Source: Paraphaeosphaeria minitans (taxonomy: Eukaryota > Ascomycota > Dothideomycetes > Pleosporales > Didymosphaeriaceae). From it: a DNA stretch of 64,000 nucleotides. The notes under the pieces are model-generated. The model did no database searches, had not been told where the DNA came from, and worked only from the letters and a program-made list of their open reading frames with translations. A program made the position numbers and the translations under genes. Shown one piece after another: positions 62,601-64,000 of the stretch (positions within the stretch are counted from its first letter, which is position 1; each line of letters begins with the position of its first letter). The stretch lies in the NCBI GenBank assembly GCA_015832175.1, contig WJXW01000013.1, positions 1 through 64,000 of the forward strand. Direction: 5' to 3'.

Positions 62601-63440
62601 AAATATACTAGTAAAACTAGGTTTTAAAAACCTAGTAAGTGAAAATTCTATCTTTATTTACTAATAAATGCCTATTATATTGGCTACACATGTGGACGAT
62701 ATACTAGTATTTGCTAAAACTATAGACCTAGTTAATAGCCTATATAAGGAACTAACTATTTCATCTACCCTAGAAGTCTCTAATTTAGGAGAGATAAAAG
62801 AATTCCTACGTGTAGAAATTATAAGGAATAGGAAACTAAATACAATTAAAATTTCCTAACAATCCTTTACAAAGAAAATACTTACAAAGTATAATAAGGA
62901 GGGGAATAAACCAAAAGATCTACCCCTACCTATAGGGCTAAAACTAGTGAAAAATCTAGAAGAACCTAATCTAGAATTAATTAGTCTATACTAACAGGAG
63001 ATAGGTAGTCTAATCTATCTAACTATCTATTCTCGGTCAGACCTAGCCTTTTATATAAATTATTTGGCAAGGTTTATGGCAAATCCTAGTCTAGAACACT
63101 ATAAATATCTAGACTATTTATGCAGATATCTAGTTAAAACACAAGATTATAAACCAGATTTATCTCTAAACCAATCTAAATCCCTAGACTTAATAGGGGT
63201 TAGTGATTTAGATTAGGGGGGTAATTTAGACTCTAGAAAATCTACTATAGGCAACCTATTTCTACTAGATACCTCTAGTAATAGAGTAGCCATATCCTGG
63301 CTATTGAAACTACAAAAAACTATTACCCTAAGTAGCGTAGAAGCTGAATATATGGCTTTAAAAGAAGCTGCTAAAGAGTCTTTATACCTAAATACTTTTA
63401 TAAAGGAACTATTTAGTTTCCTACCTTTAAAGGAGTATTA
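59670..63440 (+). pseudogene. Copia-2 gag-pol remnant, motifs still readable
   Basis: Gag starts with MSSNIQDLTL at 59670. An intact zinc knuckle CSYCSKEGHIKSNC lies at 60271-60312. The protease DSGAT is at 60475-60489. An open stretch at 60654-60944 covers the end of the protease region, and HNRLGH follows. The integrase triad is visible: HIDIGGP ~61143, LQLDNEF ~61333, and AVEIINR in the PYTPKQNRAVE segment ~61420. RT retains THVDDILVF at ~62686-62712 with both aspartates. RNase H ends near SSVEAEYMALKEAAKE. It is broken by TAA/TAG at Gln positions and by frame changes near 60.24 kb, between 60.49 and 60.65 kb, and between 61.2 and 62.7 kb. Confidence 0.88.
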
Positions 63441-63462
63441 TAATTTTAACTCCTTAAGCACT

Positions 63463-63675
63463 TATTAAATCTAAGAGGGTAGCTAGTCCTAGAGGGTTAA
63501 GGTTAGTTCTCGGGCAGGAGTACTTACAGAAGGTAGAAGGTCTTATTAATATAATAGTATCTTACGAAGTGTAACAAGTTAATAATATAGTCTACTAGAA
63601 TCTAAACAATAGATTAATAAATAGATTAAATATAAGTATAGAGAGTCTATTCTCGCGTTTCTATATACTAAGTAA
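63463..63675. mobile_element. Gyp-2-family LTR, short variant
   Basis: Begins TATTAAATCTAAGAGGG (TG to TA) and ends CTATATACTAAGTAA, like the fragment at 36796-36998. Follows the first half of the Gyp-2 LTR but lacks its 47-bp duplication. No target-site duplication is evident. It truncates Copia-2. Confidence 0.75.
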
Positions 63676-64000
63676 AGGCCGCTTTATAGGGAGCGCTCTA
63701 TAGGGAGCGCTCTATAGAGAGCGCTCTATAGAGAGTGGTTACGTGTATTATACTCTAGTACAGAGCAATTAAGCGCTTTGTAGAGAGTAGTTATATAACT
63801 CTGTTATTTAAGGCGTAGCTGGCATTAAATCTTTACTTAATCCTTACTACGCGCCTACTAGGTATAAAACTAGTTTCTTACTATTATATAGATTTTAGAT
63901 CCTAGTATTATCTTCTCTTTTTCATAGATTTATCCTAAAATACATGTTTAGATCTTAGCTATTATTACATAAGCTATTCTGCTAACCCTGCTTACTATAA
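63676..64000. repeat. Window end with 14-bp palindromic tandem repeat
   Basis: Three 14-bp units of GGAGCGCTCTATAG (first base variable) at 63690-63731, each holding the palindrome AGAGCGCTCT or a near-form. The rest is RIP-type DNA without a gene. Confidence 0.7.

Larger units (their letters stand above)
57972..63462 (+). mobile_element. Copia-2 retrotransposon, 3' end missing
   Basis: The 5' LTR is 57972-58453, followed by GGTTATGAGCC, a likely primer-binding site shared in type with Copia-1. The interior encodes gag, zinc knuckle, protease, integrase, RT and RNase H on the plus strand in Copia order. Homology ends just after RNase H, where a gypsy-type LTR begins at 63463, so the 3' LTR is missing. 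RIP is lighter than in the other elements. Confidence 0.9.

Noticed and set aside
1..64000. CRISPR arrays, operons, Shine-Dalgarno sites, rRNA genes
   Set aside because: The telomere, intron and RIP pattern mark this as eukaryotic fungal DNA. No such features were seen, and the tandem repeats lack CRISPR spacer structure.

Overview
This window is the end of a chromosome of a filamentous ascomycete. It begins with 18 perfect CCCTAA telomere units. Most of what follows carries the signature of repeat-induced point mutation (RIP): CpA and TpG are almost absent, TpA is everywhere, and old coding frames are broken nearly always by TAA/TAG where CAA, CAG or TGG would be expected. A large telomere-linked RecQ-like helicase, dense nested LTR retrotransposons and one AT-balanced gene island fit a Dothideomycete-like fungus, but the species cannot be named from this sequence.

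Layout. 1-108 is the telomere. 109-15904 holds three head-to-tail subtelomeric units. Unit 1 (telomere to 6365) has an intact, RIP-free 1473-aa telomere-linked helicase (TLH). Unit 2 (6366-9706) has a truncated RIP-mutated TLH. Unit 3 (9707-15904) has a full-length RIP-mutated TLH plus a second copy of the TTTATA-rich spacer. Each unit ends in the same sequence, just after a short telomere-like motif.

15905-52067 is a graveyard of nested LTR elements. It contains a Copia family (Copia-1) with one complete copy at 27765-35379 (TSD TAATG), a 5'-truncated inverted copy at 22984-26941 and a 3' fragment at 18851-19954. It also has a small LTR element at 20925-22983. A Ty3/gypsy element (Gyp-1, 37243-50968) is split by a second Ty3/gypsy element (Gyp-2, 41933-48513, TSD AGCTT). 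Several solo LTRs have clean target-site duplications, and there are minisatellites and a (CTA)n tract.

53.2-56.2 kb is an island of normal composition. It carries one credible host gene: a two-exon GT90 (CAP10-like) glycosyltransferase of 474 aa on the minus strand. 56.3-64 kb returns to RIP-type DNA, with a solo LTR and a less decayed Copia element (Copia-2, 57972-63462) whose zinc knuckle, protease, integrase and RT motifs can still be read, ending in a gypsy-type LTR.

Only two protein-coding genes look functional, the TLH and the GT90 protein. Points of most interest are the single un-RIPed TLH at the telomere with an N-terminal zinc-finger/tyrosine-recombinase-like half fused to a RecQ helicase, the mismatch between well-preserved spacers and RIPed TLH copies, short solo LTRs that escaped RIP, CRE-like sites in the Copia-2 LTR, and antisense Cys-rich reading frames near the 3' ends of LTR elements.
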